Shown here one piece after another: positions 17,756 through 26,107 of a stretch of 64,000 nt of DNA. Origin of the DNA: Cupriavidus plantarum (GTDB lineage Bacteria > Pseudomonadota > Gammaproteobacteria > Burkholderiales > Burkholderiaceae). Below the pieces are notes generated by a model that saw only the letters and a program-made list of their open reading frames with translations, did not search any database and was not told the DNA's origin. The stretch lies in NCBI RefSeq assembly GCF_905397285.1, contig NZ_CAJPUX010000004.1, positions 62,001 through 126,000 of the forward strand. Direction: 5' to 3'. Position numbers and translations under genes: made by a program. Each line of letters starts with the position of its first letter. Positions within the stretch are counted from its first letter, which is position 1.

Positions 17756-18739
17756 TTAATTCCCAGAGGTTGAGTGAGTCATTCGATAGACGGGGGCCGG
17801 TTGCGTGAAGAACGAGCGGAGGATGTGATAGACCATCCTGTAGTTCTTCTGCTGAAAGCTGGCGTGGGCGATGCCCGCCATCACGGCGAACTGTTTGTCG
17901 CTGTTTGGCAGAAGACTGAAGAACTCAAGAAGATCTTCCTCGCTCGCGATGCCGTCGTACTCGCCGCGCATCACGATGGTCGGCATCGGCATCTTTGCGG
18001 GATCCACGATCGGCAGCTTCGAACACATGTCGACGTAGGTGCCCGTGGGCACCGAATCGTCCAGCGTCAGGATGGCATCGGCGAACGCGTTGACGGTCGC
18101 GTCATCCGCGGTGCCTGGATGATCGCGATTGAAAATGCTGTGGACGAATGCGTTGTCGATGGGACGCCGATTCTTGCTAAGCCACTCGTCGAGCCGCTTG
18201 CGCCGCGCCTCGAGCGTGGGACTGCCCTCTCCGGTCCACACAAACGCATCCAATGCGAGCCGCTCGACGCGTTCGGGATGCTGCTGCGCGAACAACGCCG
18301 CCTTCAGCGCACCGGACGAAATGCCATAGACGAGAAATCGCTCCGCCCCGGTATGCCCGGTCATGTACGTCGTCGCGGCAGCGAGGTCCGCCGCGCCATT
18401 CGCGATGTCGAAGTTGATGTCGCGATGTTTGCTGGATCGGCCATAGCCCTCGCTGTCGACGCACCACGTGTCGAACCCCTGTGCCGCGAACCAATCCATG
18501 ACCGACGAGTCGGGCCGGCCCGGCACCTGCAGGTCGAAAGTGGGTTGCCCCGCCATCGACGATCCATGCACGAACAGAATCGTGCCGATCGGCTTCTGCC
18601 CGCCGGTCGGCGGCTTGCGCCACATGAAGAGATCGACGCCGCCGTCGCGGGTGGTCCAATGCTCTTCGCCGCCTGTCCACTGCACGTCCGGCTTCCGATA
18701 CGAAGCCGTTGCCGCGGATTGATGGGTCGTCGTGTTCAT
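17756..18739 (-). CDS. Alpha/beta hydrolase
   Basis: The 327-residue product has an alpha/beta hydrolase fold: oxyanion region FVHGSSMAG, nucleophile elbow YGISSGALKA (serine in G-x-S-S-G), acid in VMRGEYDGI, and histidine in MAGIAHAS. No signal peptide is apparent. The gene sits between the Bug receptor and the FAH-family gene on the same strand and is tightly coupled to the latter. It probably cleaves an ester, lactone or thioester intermediate of the operon's pathway; the exact step is unknown. Confidence 0.9.
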   Translation of the reverse strand: MNTTTHQSAATASYRKPDVQWTGGEEHWTTRDGGVDLFMWRKPPTGGQKPIGTILFVHGSSMAGQPTFDLQVPGRPDSSVMDWFAAQGFDTWCVDSEGYGRSSKHRDINFDIANGAADLAAATTYMTGHTGAERFLVYGISSGALKAALFAQQHPERVERLALDAFVWTGEGSPTLEARRKRLDEWLSKNRRPIDNAFVHSIFNRDHPGTADDATVNAFADAILTLDDSVPTGTYVDMCSKLPIVDPAKMPMPTIVMRGEYDGIASEEDLLEFFSLLPNSDKQFAVMAGIAHASFQQKNYRMVYHILRSFFTQPAPVYRMTHSTSGN

Positions 18740-18796
18740 AGGCTTTCCTCCTTGGAGAGATGGGTTCTCATGAATGTCAGGTCTGGTGGGATCGCT

Positions 18797-19789
18797 TCAC
18801 TCCAGCGTGATGCGCATTTCACCGGCAAGCTTGCGGACATTGGCGACATAGCTTTTCAACATGTCGTCCATCTGATCGGGCGTGCTCGACACGGGCTCGG
18901 CACCCACGCCAACAAACACCTCACGCACGTCGGGAAGCTGGAGGATCCGCGCCAACTCCTTGCCGAACTTCTCGCGGATCGCTTTGGGCACCTTTGACGA
19001 CACCACCGTCCCGAACCAATCGGCGCCGTCATAGCCGGGTGTGCTCGCCTGCGGCAGCGTGGGCGTACCCGGAATGAACCTAGCCCCTTCCGGTGAACTG
19101 CTGCCAAGGATCGCGATCTGGCCCGCCTTGGCAAGGCTGATGACATTGGGGGCCGGCGCGAAGGCATAGAGGAGCCTGCCGCCAATCACGTCGTTGATGG
19201 CTTCGGGGGTGCCACGATATGGAACATGCGTCGCCGAGAAGCCGCCCACGCGTGCGAGCATGGCGCCATGCAGATGCGCCGTGCTTCCCACGCCAGCCGA
19301 GCCATAGTTCACGCCTTGGGGAACGTCTTTCGCACGTGCTATCAGCTGCGCGGCATTGGCCAGCTTCTCTCTGGGCGATACGACGAGGAAGGCGGGAGAG
19401 CGGCCGATCAGTCCGATGCCGGCAATGTCGCGCAACGGGTCATACGCCAGCGCGCGGTCCAGCGCGGCATGCACGCCAAAGGCGCTGGGCACCATCATGA
19501 CCGTCTGGCCATCAGGCTTCGCTGCCAGCAAGGCGGTGGCCCCCACGACGCCGCCGGCACCGGCCTTGTTCTCGACGATGACCGGCACCTTCCAGGCCTC
19601 CTGCAAGTGCCGCGCCAATACACGCGCGAGAATGTCCGTCGTGCCGCCGGCCGATGCCGGGACGATGACGCGGATGGTCTGGCCCGGCGCCGGAAACGCT
19701 GGCGCGGAATCCTGCGCCGAAGCACAGGTGGCGATAAGGGCGGCGGCGGTGGCCATCAGCCAATGACGAGGTCTTGCTGTAAGCGGCAC
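18797..19789 (-). CDS. Bug-family (TctC-type) periplasmic solute-binding protein
   Basis: The 330-residue receptor has a signal peptide (LMATAAALIATCASAQDSAP) and the Bug pattern TIRVIVPASAGGTTDILARV, VIVENKAGAGGVVGATALLA, THVPYRGTPEAINDVIGGR. It lies inside the catabolic operon, so it presumably captures the operon's substrate in the periplasm for a TctAB-type carrier encoded elsewhere. It is only distantly similar to the other Bug protein in the window (6227-7237), suggesting a different ligand. Confidence 0.94.
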   Translation of the reverse strand: MPLTARPRHWLMATAAALIATCASAQDSAPAFPAPGQTIRVIVPASAGGTTDILARVLARHLQEAWKVPVIVENKAGAGGVVGATALLAAKPDGQTVMMVPSAFGVHAALDRALAYDPLRDIAGIGLIGRSPAFLVVSPREKLANAAQLIARAKDVPQGVNYGSAGVGSTAHLHGAMLARVGGFSATHVPYRGTPEAINDVIGGRLLYAFAPAPNVISLAKAGQIAILGSSSPEGARFIPGTPTLPQASTPGYDGADWFGTVVSSKVPKAIREKFGKELARILQLPDVREVFVGVGAEPVSSTPDQMDDMLKSYVANVRKLAGEMRITLE

Positions 19790-19834
19790 GGGGAACTCCC
19801 GGAAGACGTGGAACAGAAATTGAGGCGCGATACG

Positions 19835-20371
19835 TCACGCGTCAGCGGCACCGCGTTCGCGTTGCCACCAGTGGGAGAGCCAGCCAGCGGTACCGCCCCG
19901 CGCGACGAGATCGCGCAGGATTGACGGGATGGGCGCGAGCCCGATGCGGGTGCCGCGTGTCTGGTTGACGAACAGGCCCGTGGCGAAATCCACTTCCAGC
20001 AGGTCGCCGTCGTCACAGAGGTCGAGGATGCCCGGGTTGGGCGCGAGCACCGGCACGCCTTCTCCCAGTGCAGCCCGATAAGCCTGCACCGGCATCGATT
20101 CGCACACCAGTCCGAGCCCAAGCGCACGCATCGCTATGTAGCCGGGAACCTTCGGCCCCATGCCGAATCGCTTGCCCGCGACCACGATGTCCCCCGGGCG
20201 GCATCGTGCGGCGAATCCGCTGCGGATCTCCTCGAACAGATGCGGCTTCAGGACTTCCGGATCGGTCTCGCGGGCCGTGACGAAGTGAGCCGGGACGATT
20301 CCGCCGGCGTGCGCCACGTCGTCGCCAAACTTGTGGCAACGGCCACGCAATATCCATTCGAACTCAGACAT
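19835..20371 (-). CDS. Aconitase-family hydro-lyase, small (swivel, LeuD-like) subunit
   Basis: The ATG at 20371 (MSEFEWILRGRCHKFGDDVA) overlaps the large-subunit gene by 8 bp and gives 178 residues, the LeuD size. The swivel domain is visible in DIVVAGKRFGMGPKVPGYIA, corresponding to the LeuD VAGxNFGxGSSREHA region, but here the usual GSSREHA is replaced by GPKVPGY. This indicates a substrate other than isopropylmalate. It pairs with the large subunit to form a dehydratase/isomerase of a hydroxy-dicarboxylate or tricarboxylate. Confidence 0.88.
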   Translation of the reverse strand: MSEFEWILRGRCHKFGDDVAHAGGIVPAHFVTARETDPEVLKPHLFEEIRSGFAARCRPGDIVVAGKRFGMGPKVPGYIAMRALGLGLVCESMPVQAYRAALGEGVPVLAPNPGILDLCDDGDLLEVDFATGLFVNQTRGTRIGLAPIPSILRDLVARGGTAGWLSHWWQRERGAADA

Positions 20372-21734
20372 AGCTGGTCTCCAGTCGCTCGAGCAATGCA
20401 GCATCCGCGATCGCGGTGCGGGGGTCCGATATGCGTCCGGCGATCGCGGAGGCCGCGACCGTCGCCGGGCTTCCAAGATAGAGGCTGGCGTCTCGCGGGC
20501 CGAAGCGGCCCTTGTTGCTATTGGTCGCCGTGGAAATCGACACCTCTCCCGAGGCGAGCGGGCCCACGACGGCGTCGTTGCATGGGCCGCATCCCGCGGG
20601 TAACACGATCGCGCCCGCATCGAGGAACACTTGCATGAGTCCGTCTTCCGCGAGGCGCCTGGTCGAACGTTCCGAACCGGGCACGACAAACAGGCGCACT
20701 CCATCGGCTAGCTTCCGGCCCTTGAGCAGGCTGGCGGCAATGATCATGTCGTCGTACATGCCGGATCCGCACGAGCCGATGAAGGCGTGGTCCACCGGGG
20801 TGCCCAGCGAGGCTGCGACGTCGGTCGCATTCGTCACGTCTCCGGGCGGCACGACCTGCGGGCTTATCACCGTGAGGTCGATGGTCGCCTGCGCCTCGTA
20901 TTGCGCGTCCGCGTCGGGAAAGACTGGCTCGAACGGCCGCTTCGCGTGCGTCGCGCAGTAACGCAGGATTTCCTCCGAGGGCGGTACGAAGACCCCCGCG
21001 GCGCGCATTTCTGTGGGCGTACTGCAGAGCGCTACACGCGCACCGAGGCCGAACTGATCCAGGTCGCCCGCCAGTTCGAGCACACGGTAGTCGAGATCGA
21101 AGGGAATACGTCCGGCTTGAATCTCGCGAGCGAGATAGAAGCCGACATCGCGTGCATACACGCCTTGAGGCAGCCGCCCCAGCAGTTCCAGTCGGACGGT
21201 GCGCGGCACTGTGATCCATGTCGTGCCCGTCGCCAGTACCCGCGCGATCTCGTTGCCGACACGCAGGCCCACCGCGCCGACCGCGCCGGCATTCGTCGCG
21301 TGGGTATCGTTATCGAAATAGAACATGCCCGGAAGAACCAGCCCCTCTTCCATCGGAAAGATGTGGCCGTGCCCTCCGCGGCCGGCGTCGTAGAAGTTCT
21401 GGATCTTCCAGCGCTTGACCGCTTTGCGGTTGTACGCCCCGCGTTCGGCAGCGCGCGCGCTGCCGTAGAGCACGTCATGGTCGCTGACGACCATGGTCTT
21501 CTCGGGCGCATGAATCCTGTCGATACCGATCGCGTCCAGCGTCTGCTTGGCTTCGCGCAATAGTCCATCGTGGACCATGACCATGTCAGGATCCGGAAAC
21601 AACAAGGCGTCGGCCGCGACGCCGTCGCGGTGCGCGGGATCGCGGCTGACGCGGCCCATGATTTTCTCTATCGCTGTATAGCCCACGGCGTCTTCCCATT
21701 CGTTCGATTGGTATGACACGACTCTAGGGTTCAC
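20364..21734 (-). CDS. Aconitase-family hydro-lyase, large (LeuC-like, 4Fe-4S) subunit
   Basis: The 456-residue protein has the three iron-sulfur cysteines of the family: Cys322 in IGSCGSG, and Cys382 and Cys385 in AGCGPC. Other family segments are VVSDHDVLYG, NDTHATNAGAVGA and ISTATNSNKGRFG. Two-subunit members include isopropylmalate isomerase, homoaconitase and dimethylmalate dehydratase. The genomic context (Bug receptor, hydrolase, FAH-like enzyme, no leuA or leuB) argues for catabolism, not leucine synthesis. It is the first gene of the operon. Confidence 0.9.
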   Translation of the reverse strand: MNPRVVSYQSNEWEDAVGYTAIEKIMGRVSRDPAHRDGVAADALLFPDPDMVMVHDGLLREAKQTLDAIGIDRIHAPEKTMVVSDHDVLYGSARAAERGAYNRKAVKRWKIQNFYDAGRGGHGHIFPMEEGLVLPGMFYFDNDTHATNAGAVGAVGLRVGNEIARVLATGTTWITVPRTVRLELLGRLPQGVYARDVGFYLAREIQAGRIPFDLDYRVLELAGDLDQFGLGARVALCSTPTEMRAAGVFVPPSEEILRYCATHAKRPFEPVFPDADAQYEAQATIDLTVISPQVVPPGDVTNATDVAASLGTPVDHAFIGSCGSGMYDDMIIAASLLKGRKLADGVRLFVVPGSERSTRRLAEDGLMQVFLDAGAIVLPAGCGPCNDAVVGPLASGEVSISTATNSNKGRFGPRDASLYLGSPATVAASAIAGRISDPRTAIADAALLERLETSYV

Positions 21735-21895
21735 GCAGCGATTCGTAAATTATGGGGATGTCATAGCGATATTGCGGTTCTTTATGCCATGGCTCACACT
21801 TTCGCGATCGGATCGAAGTCGCAGCTGTGTGGCGCCGTGCTGCCGCCTGGTCCGACGCCTAAATCCCGATCAAACTCACCATCTCCTGATCATTC

Positions 21896-22408
21896 ATGTC
21901 TCATCGCTCTTCATTCCAGTTGCGGCGTACCCTTTTGCTAGCAACCGCCGGGTTGGCAGCGTTGTCGCTAACCGGATGCGCGACACCCGAGTCGCGCAGT
22001 AGGCTGACACCTGCTCAGGTGGCCCTGTTGCAATCCGAGGGTTTCAAGTTGACCGACAACGGTTGGGAGCTGGGAATCTCGGACAAGGTCCTCTTTGGCG
22101 TCAACGAGGACACGATCACACCCGAGCGGCAGGCGCCGCTGTTGCGGCTGGGGCGTCTTCTCAGCGAAGCGGGAATCTCGGACCTTCGTGTGAACGGCCA
22201 CACTGACGACACGGGCAGTGTCGAATACAACCAGCTGCTTTCCATACGCCGGGCGACTGCCGTGGCCAGGACACTGGAAAGTGCTGGCTTCTCCCAAGGC
22301 GAAATCAAGGTGCGAGGTCTCGGGAAGACGATGCCCATCGCCGACAATCGCACCGCCGCAGGGCGCGCGGAGAATCGTCGTGTGGCGATTATCGTCACGG
22401 TGGATTAA
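21896..22408 (+). CDS. OmpA-family lipoprotein (copy 1)
   Basis: The 170-residue product has a lipoprotein signal (LLLATAGLAALSLTGCATPE, lipobox LTGC) and a C-terminal OmpA/peptidoglycan-binding domain (about residues 65-165: LFGVNEDTITPERQ, LRVNGHTDDTGSVEYNQLLS, VRGLGKTMPIADN, GRAENRRVAIIV). Such proteins tether the outer membrane to peptidoglycan. Its near-identical copy lies at 24140-24652. The start ATG at 21896 is shared by both copies, which supports it. Confidence 0.93.
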   Translation: MSHRSSFQLRRTLLLATAGLAALSLTGCATPESRSRLTPAQVALLQSEGFKLTDNGWELGISDKVLFGVNEDTITPERQAPLLRLGRLLSEAGISDLRVNGHTDDTGSVEYNQLLSIRRATAVARTLESAGFSQGEIKVRGLGKTMPIADNRTAAGRAENRRVAIIVTVD

Positions 22409-22723
22409 CGACCCTCGCTCGTCCCTCTCCGTTCAGGCTACTAAACGCGAGGAGCAGGTCACCCACATTCCATGAAACGACTAGATGCACGGAAGCCGCA
22501 CCGTCGTACCCTTCGGCAACAGGCGATGAGGCCCCTAGCAGTAATCGCGCATCGCCGCGAAGATGTTAGGGCGTAAAAAAACGAAAGGCCACCCAAGGTG
22601 GCCTTTCGCTTCATTGGCGTCGTGGATGTTGGCGGCTGTTGGTGCCTGCACTGTTGGTGCCTGCTGAATACCAAGAGCACAGCCAAGATTTGGCCCACGC
22701 GCGTACAGGCAAAGTCTAACGCA
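22409..22723. other. Intergenic region with hairpin, no gene recognised
   Basis: The 315 bp between the lipoprotein gene and the HEPN gene hold the strong hairpin at 22582-22608 and no convincing coding frame. Short reverse-strand frames here simply read through the hairpin and its T-run. The equivalent region follows copy 2, so it belongs to the duplicated unit. Confidence 0.6.
22582..22608 (-). terminator. Rho-independent terminator, best on the reverse strand
   Basis: Perfect 12-bp inverted repeat CGAAAGGCCACC / GGTGGCCTTTCG with a CAA loop. On the reverse strand it is followed by seven T (complement of the A-run at 22575-22581). On the forward strand the T-run is absent, so it would act weakly for the lipoprotein gene. 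No reverse-strand gene is recognised upstream of it. Confidence 0.7.
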
Positions 22724-23719
22724 ATGAGTACTCTCAAGCAACAGCATGTCGCAGGCGCGGTACGGGCGCTTTCGCGAGCAAGGTTGAGTAGCTACCAATC
22801 ATTCTTCACGGCACTCACGGACCGGGAGGTCTTCGGCCTGTACTGTTGGAATGAATCGATATCGCAGTGCGTGTCGCGTGCATTGGCTTTCGCGGAGGTG
22901 GTCATGCGGAACCAGCTCCATGGCGCACTCAGCCGCCGCTACGGCGGGAACGGCTGTCCGACTTCGCGGGATTGGTACCTGCACCTCTGCTTGACCAAAG
23001 CTTCCGAGGAAGCGGTCAAGAAATTGACCCATGAGCGCTGCCGCGTCGGAGGTCGTTGGCAACTCGTGGCGCGCACTCCCATGCCATGGCCTGACGATGT
23101 CATATCAAAGCTGACTTTCGGATTTTGGTCTCACCTCCTGGATTCAAGTGAGGACGACACCGGCACGTCCATCGACTGGCCAAGCATCCTTGTCGAGGCT
23201 CTTCCAGGGCACAGGTATAAGAGCAAGACGTATTGGGCTTCGCGCAAGCACCGTGACCGTTTGTTCGCGAGGCTCGACTACTGCAATAGCCTCCGAAATC
23301 GCATCGCGCATCTCGAACCCATCTGGAAGGCTGGCCCTCTCCTGGAGGAAGATCGGCCGCGGCGACACCGAGCCTTAGAGATCGTTCAAGTATCGCCATC
23401 CAACCCGTCCGAGGCCATCGCAAGGCTGAGCCTCAGCTATGACCGCATCATGGAAATGATGAGATGGTTCTCTCCCGAGATGTACTCCACCTATCTCATC
23501 TCCGAAAGCCATCACCGCTTCAAGACATTGAACACCAGCGCCGGCCTTGATGCCTACCGCCTCCACGGCGGACATCGACGCGAACGACCGATCGAGATTG
23601 GCACATTCCGCCGCTTTCGCGAACTCAAGCGGGAGTTGAGGCGTGTTGGCAAACAGCATGGCGCGGCCGAGGTCGTGCAGGGCGGAAGAAAGCTGGCAAT
23701 CTGGACTCCCTTGCTTTGA
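22724..23719 (+). CDS. Abi-like HEPN-domain protein (putative abortive-infection ribonuclease)
   Basis: The ATG at 22724 gives 331 residues; longer frames start in the upstream hairpin. The protein resembles the Abi_2 (AbiD/F-like) group of HEPN proteins. It carries the RxxxxH signature RNRIAH at residues 191-196, embedded in LDYCNSLRNRIAHLEPIW, and an N-terminal helical part (ALTDREVFGLYCWNESI, ALAFAEVVMRNQLH). HEPN Abi proteins are RNases activated by phage infection. This role is inferred from the motif. The gene lies between two copies of an OmpA-like gene; a decayed second start of it exists at 24976. Confidence 0.82.
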   Translation: MSTLKQQHVAGAVRALSRARLSSYQSFFTALTDREVFGLYCWNESISQCVSRALAFAEVVMRNQLHGALSRRYGGNGCPTSRDWYLHLCLTKASEEAVKKLTHERCRVGGRWQLVARTPMPWPDDVISKLTFGFWSHLLDSSEDDTGTSIDWPSILVEALPGHRYKSKTYWASRKHRDRLFARLDYCNSLRNRIAHLEPIWKAGPLLEEDRPRRHRALEIVQVSPSNPSEAIARLSLSYDRIMEMMRWFSPEMYSTYLISESHHRFKTLNTSAGLDAYRLHGGHRRERPIEIGTFRRFRELKRELRRVGKQHGAAEVVQGGRKLAIWTPLL

Positions 23720-24139
23720 GGCACGAAAACGGAGCGAAACAACGTCCGCCGGCTCCGCCGCCCGGCGCTTCCGAAGGCTTGCAACCATGAATCGACAGGA
23801 CCAGATAAATCTATGAGCAGAAGAGCGATATCTCACCAGCCAAATCGCTCGACTACCCGCTAGTGCGGGCATCACCAAGCGAAGCCTGGAATCTCGCCTG
23901 AAAATTGTTCGGGAAGCGTTGACCACCCAGGGCCTCAATGCAATTCGACCCGCAACATCACCCAATCCTTAACCGCCGCCCCGCGCTCGGCCGCATGGGG
24001 ATGTCGCAGCGATATTGCGGTTCTTTATGCCATGGCTCACACTTCACGCGACCGGATCGAGGGCGCGGCTGTGTGGCACCATGCTGCTGCCTTGTGCGAC
24101 GCCCAGATCCCGATAAAAATCTCACCCTCTCCTTCATTC
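23720..24139. other. Junction region between HEPN gene and second lipoprotein copy
   Basis: The first 275 bp (23720-23994) are outside the duplicated segment. A short open stretch at about 23868-23972 (forward, reading GITKRSLESRLKIVREALTT and ending at TAA) looks like the C-terminal end of a lost gene but has no start. From 23995 onward the sequence is the upstream region of the lipoprotein gene, matching 21752-21895. No complete gene is seen. Confidence 0.45.
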
Positions 24140-24652
24140 ATGTCTTATCGCTCCTCATTCCAGTTGCGGCGGGCCCTTTTGCTAACCACCGCCGGGTTGG
24201 CCGCATTGGCCCTAACCGGATGCGCGACACCCGAGTCGCGCGCCAGGCTGACACCTGCTCAGGTGGCCCTGTTGCAATCCGAGGGTTTCAAGTTGACCGA
24301 CAACGGCTGGGAGCTAGGAATCTCGGACAAGGTCCTCTTTGGCGTCAATGAGGACACGATCACACCGGAGCGCCAGGCGCCGCTGTTGCGGCTGGGGCGT
24401 CTTCTCAGCGAAGCGGGAATCTCGGACCTTCGTGTGAACGGCCATACTGACGACACGGGCAGTGTCGAATACAACCAGCAACTCTCCATACGTCGGGCGA
24501 CCGCCGTCGCCAGGACACTGGAAAGTGCTGGCTTCTCCCAAGGCGAAATCAAGGTGAGAGGTCTCGGCAAGACGATGCCCATCGCTGACAATCGCACCGC
24601 GGCAGGACGCGCGGAGAATCGTCGCGTGGCGATTATTGTCACTGTGGATTAA
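24140..24652 (+). CDS. OmpA-family lipoprotein (copy 2)
   Basis: A 170-residue lipoprotein differing from copy 1 at six positions by eye (five in the signal and linker region: H3Y, T12A, A16T, S24A and S35A; plus NQLLS to NQQLS). Lipobox ALTGC, OmpA domain with NGHTDDTGS and GRAENRRVA. An in-frame extension to 24032 is upstream sequence also present before copy 1, so the ATG at 24140 was chosen. Conservation of the mature domain, with change concentrated in the signal peptide, suggests both copies are functional. Confidence 0.92.
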   Translation: MSYRSSFQLRRALLLTTAGLAALALTGCATPESRARLTPAQVALLQSEGFKLTDNGWELGISDKVLFGVNEDTITPERQAPLLRLGRLLSEAGISDLRVNGHTDDTGSVEYNQQLSIRRATAVARTLESAGFSQGEIKVRGLGKTMPIADNRTAAGRAENRRVAIIVTVD

Positions 24653-24791
24653 GTCCGGACAGCCCCCCGTTTCTCGTAGCCTCGGACGCATCATTCGATC
24701 GAACTACTAGATGCACGGGAGCCGCACCGGCGTACCCTTCGGCAACAAGCGATGAGGCCCCCGAGTAGAAATCGCGCATCGCGCGACGACA

Positions 24792-24847
24792 GGGGCGTAA
24801 AAAAAGGGGCGTAAAGAAAGGGGCGTAAAAAAAGGAGCGTAAAAAAA
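24792..24847. repeat. Four tandem 14-bp units GGGGCGTAAAAAAA
   Basis: Units at 24792-24805, 24806-24819, 24820-24833 and 24834-24847; the second has one A-to-G change and the fourth one G-to-A change. Copy 1 of the duplication has a single related unit (about 22569-22581). The array directly precedes the hairpin that acts as a reverse-strand terminator, so it multiplies the T-rich tail of that terminator. Confidence 0.9.
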
Positions 24848-24975
24848 CAAAAGGCCACACAAGGTGACCTTTCGCTTCATTGGCGTCGTGGATCGTGGCG
24901 GCTGTTGGCATCCTTTCGGATATCAAGAGCACAGCCAGGATTGATTCCACGCGCGTACATGCGAACTTTAACCTC

Positions 24976-25085
24976 ATGAGCCCTCTGCAAGCAACAGCAT
25001 GTCGTAGGCGCGATACGCACCCTCGCTAGAGCAAGGTTGAATGGCTATCGACGTTCTTCACAGCGCATGCGGATCGCGACGCGTC
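24976..25085 (+). pseudogene. Decayed 5' remnant of the HEPN gene
   Basis: Begins with ATGAGCCCTCTGCAAGCAAC, aligning with the true HEPN start at 22724 (ATGAGTACTCTCAAGCAACA). One inserted base (CTCTGCAAG against CTCTCAAG) shifts the frame after four codons. Similarity continues through GAGCAAGGTTGA and TTCTTCACAG to about 25085 and then stops. It is a truncated, inactive copy. Confidence 0.75.
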
Positions 25086-25102
25086 CGGTTTGCAGACACG
25101 CG

Positions 25103-25444
25103 CTAGCAGCCGCCGTAGTTCTTCCTGCCGCTCGCGGTAATCGTGTACGTCCCACCGCGAGGACCCGTGTAGCAGGTGGGGCCTGCGGACGGGCGTACGG
25201 CTGGCTTCGTCGCGTTTGCGCGCGGCGGGTTCGCTTGCATGAATTGCGCGGATGGCGCGGATGGCCCGCTCGTGCCGCCGCCGCGGTGACAGTGGTACTC
25301 ACCCGTTTTTCGGTTGTTGTGGCACCCCTCCGCATTCAGCCCGCCACCGTGAGCGTGGGCATTCGGTGTGAGCAGCACGCAGAGGATGCCGCTCAGCACG
25401 GCACCTCTCGCCGTCGTCAGCGCGGCGAGGTGGAATTCGTTCAT
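25103..25444 (-). CDS. Secreted YHYH-domain protein
   Basis: The start at 25444 (MNEFHLAALTTARGAVLSGI) gives 113 residues with a signal peptide ending TPNAHAHGGG; 25456 is an alternative. The mature N-terminus carries the YHYH-type metal-site pattern (GCHNNRKTGEYHCHR). A low-complexity linker leads to a C-terminal segment with paired cysteines (CYTGPRGGTYTITASGRKNY, then GGC). The domain is often found in small exported proteins; its function is unknown. Unlike its neighbours it is GC-rich and may be ancestral to the region. Confidence 0.8.
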   Translation of the reverse strand: MNEFHLAALTTARGAVLSGILCVLLTPNAHAHGGGLNAEGCHNNRKTGEYHCHRGGGTSGPSAPSAQFMQANPPRANATKPAVRPSAGPTCYTGPRGGTYTITASGRKNYGGC

Positions 25445-25906
25445 GGGACCGCGCATTATGATTTGTCTTGTGCGACGCAATGGCGACGCGAGGGGGCATT
25501 TTGGGGTTTCGGCTATGAAGGGCACTATCCCGCCGGAGTAGGGAGGGACGAGCAAGGAAGCGGCGATCGTCTCTGGAGACGGAGTCACAAAGGATATCGG
25601 CCTTCACGAAGCTTTGCAGAGCGACCGGTTCGTCGACCGCGGATGCATCTCAATCGAGGAGACCTTGATTTGAGGATGACCTCGGACATCAAAATTCTGG
25701 CAGTTGCCCCCGCTGAGTCCCTGACTCATATAGGCGCCCTGACCGAGGCCTCAAACAATAATCCTTTGCGTCACTTGTTGAGGATTAAAACGCGTTCCGG
25801 TTGTATCGCGCCCTCCTCCGCCTAGGACCTGTCGCTCCTTCGCTCGACCCGACGTATGCGCGCCCATGGAACTCTCCTGCAACGACGGCGCTAAAGATAA
25901 GGGCCA
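25445..25906. other. Region without recognised gene
   Basis: No convincing coding frame on either strand. The stretch 25533-25670 is open on the forward strand without a start codon and ends at a TGA near 25674 (reading GLHEALQSDRFVDRGCISIE); it may be the tail of a deleted gene. The rest looks like decayed intergenic DNA. Confidence 0.4.
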
Positions 25907-26107
25907 CTATGGCAGGCCAGCGGCTGACGCCGCCATGATGGGAGCACGCACCAACGCGCCCAATCGAGGAAGATCCCCAGCCATCGGAGCACGCCAGGGG
26001 TGTCCGATTATTAGCATGCCGACACCGAAAACCACAGCGAACAAAAGGATGGTCGGCCACAGCGAGACGTCCTCAGTCAACTGGGGCCCACGAGCGGTGC
26101 CGGACAC
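25907..26107 (-). CDS. Possible small membrane protein, maybe frameshifted
   Basis: A 66-residue frame with one clear hydrophobic helix (WPTILLFAVVFGVGMLIIG). Directly after its stop, another reverse frame supplies a second helix (AIVALIFSAVVAGEF), so a two-helix protein may have been split by a frameshift near 25905-25920. No family is recognised. Low confidence, because the frame is short and the region has several broken genes. Confidence 0.35.
   Translation of the reverse strand: MSGTARGPQLTEDVSLWPTILLFAVVFGVGMLIIGHPWRAPMAGDLPRLGALVRAPIMAASAAGLP

Larger units (their letters stand above)
21752..22840. repeat. Duplicated segment, copy 1 (OmpA-like gene, hairpin, start of HEPN gene)
   Basis: About 1.1 kb that recurs at 23995-25085. 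The similarity starts at ATGGGGATGTC (21752), covers the lipoprotein gene, the hairpin downstream and the first roughly 110 bp of the HEPN gene. The coding parts differ at six residues in 170; flanks have more substitutions and small indels. Copy 1 retains an intact HEPN gene. Boundaries were judged by eye. Confidence 0.85.
23995..25085. repeat. Duplicated segment, copy 2 (OmpA-like gene, hairpin, decayed HEPN start)
   Basis: Counterpart of 21752-22840. It repeats the upstream region, lipoprotein gene, hairpin (24852-24874 region) and the beginning of the HEPN gene. It additionally contains a fourfold 14-bp tandem repeat at 24792-24847 where copy 1 has a single unit. The HEPN part is frameshifted and lost after about 110 bp. 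Confidence 0.85.

Noticed and set aside
24792..24847. Tandem 14-bp units as a possible CRISPR array
   Set aside because: The units are contiguous with no unique spacers, so this is a simple tandem repeat.
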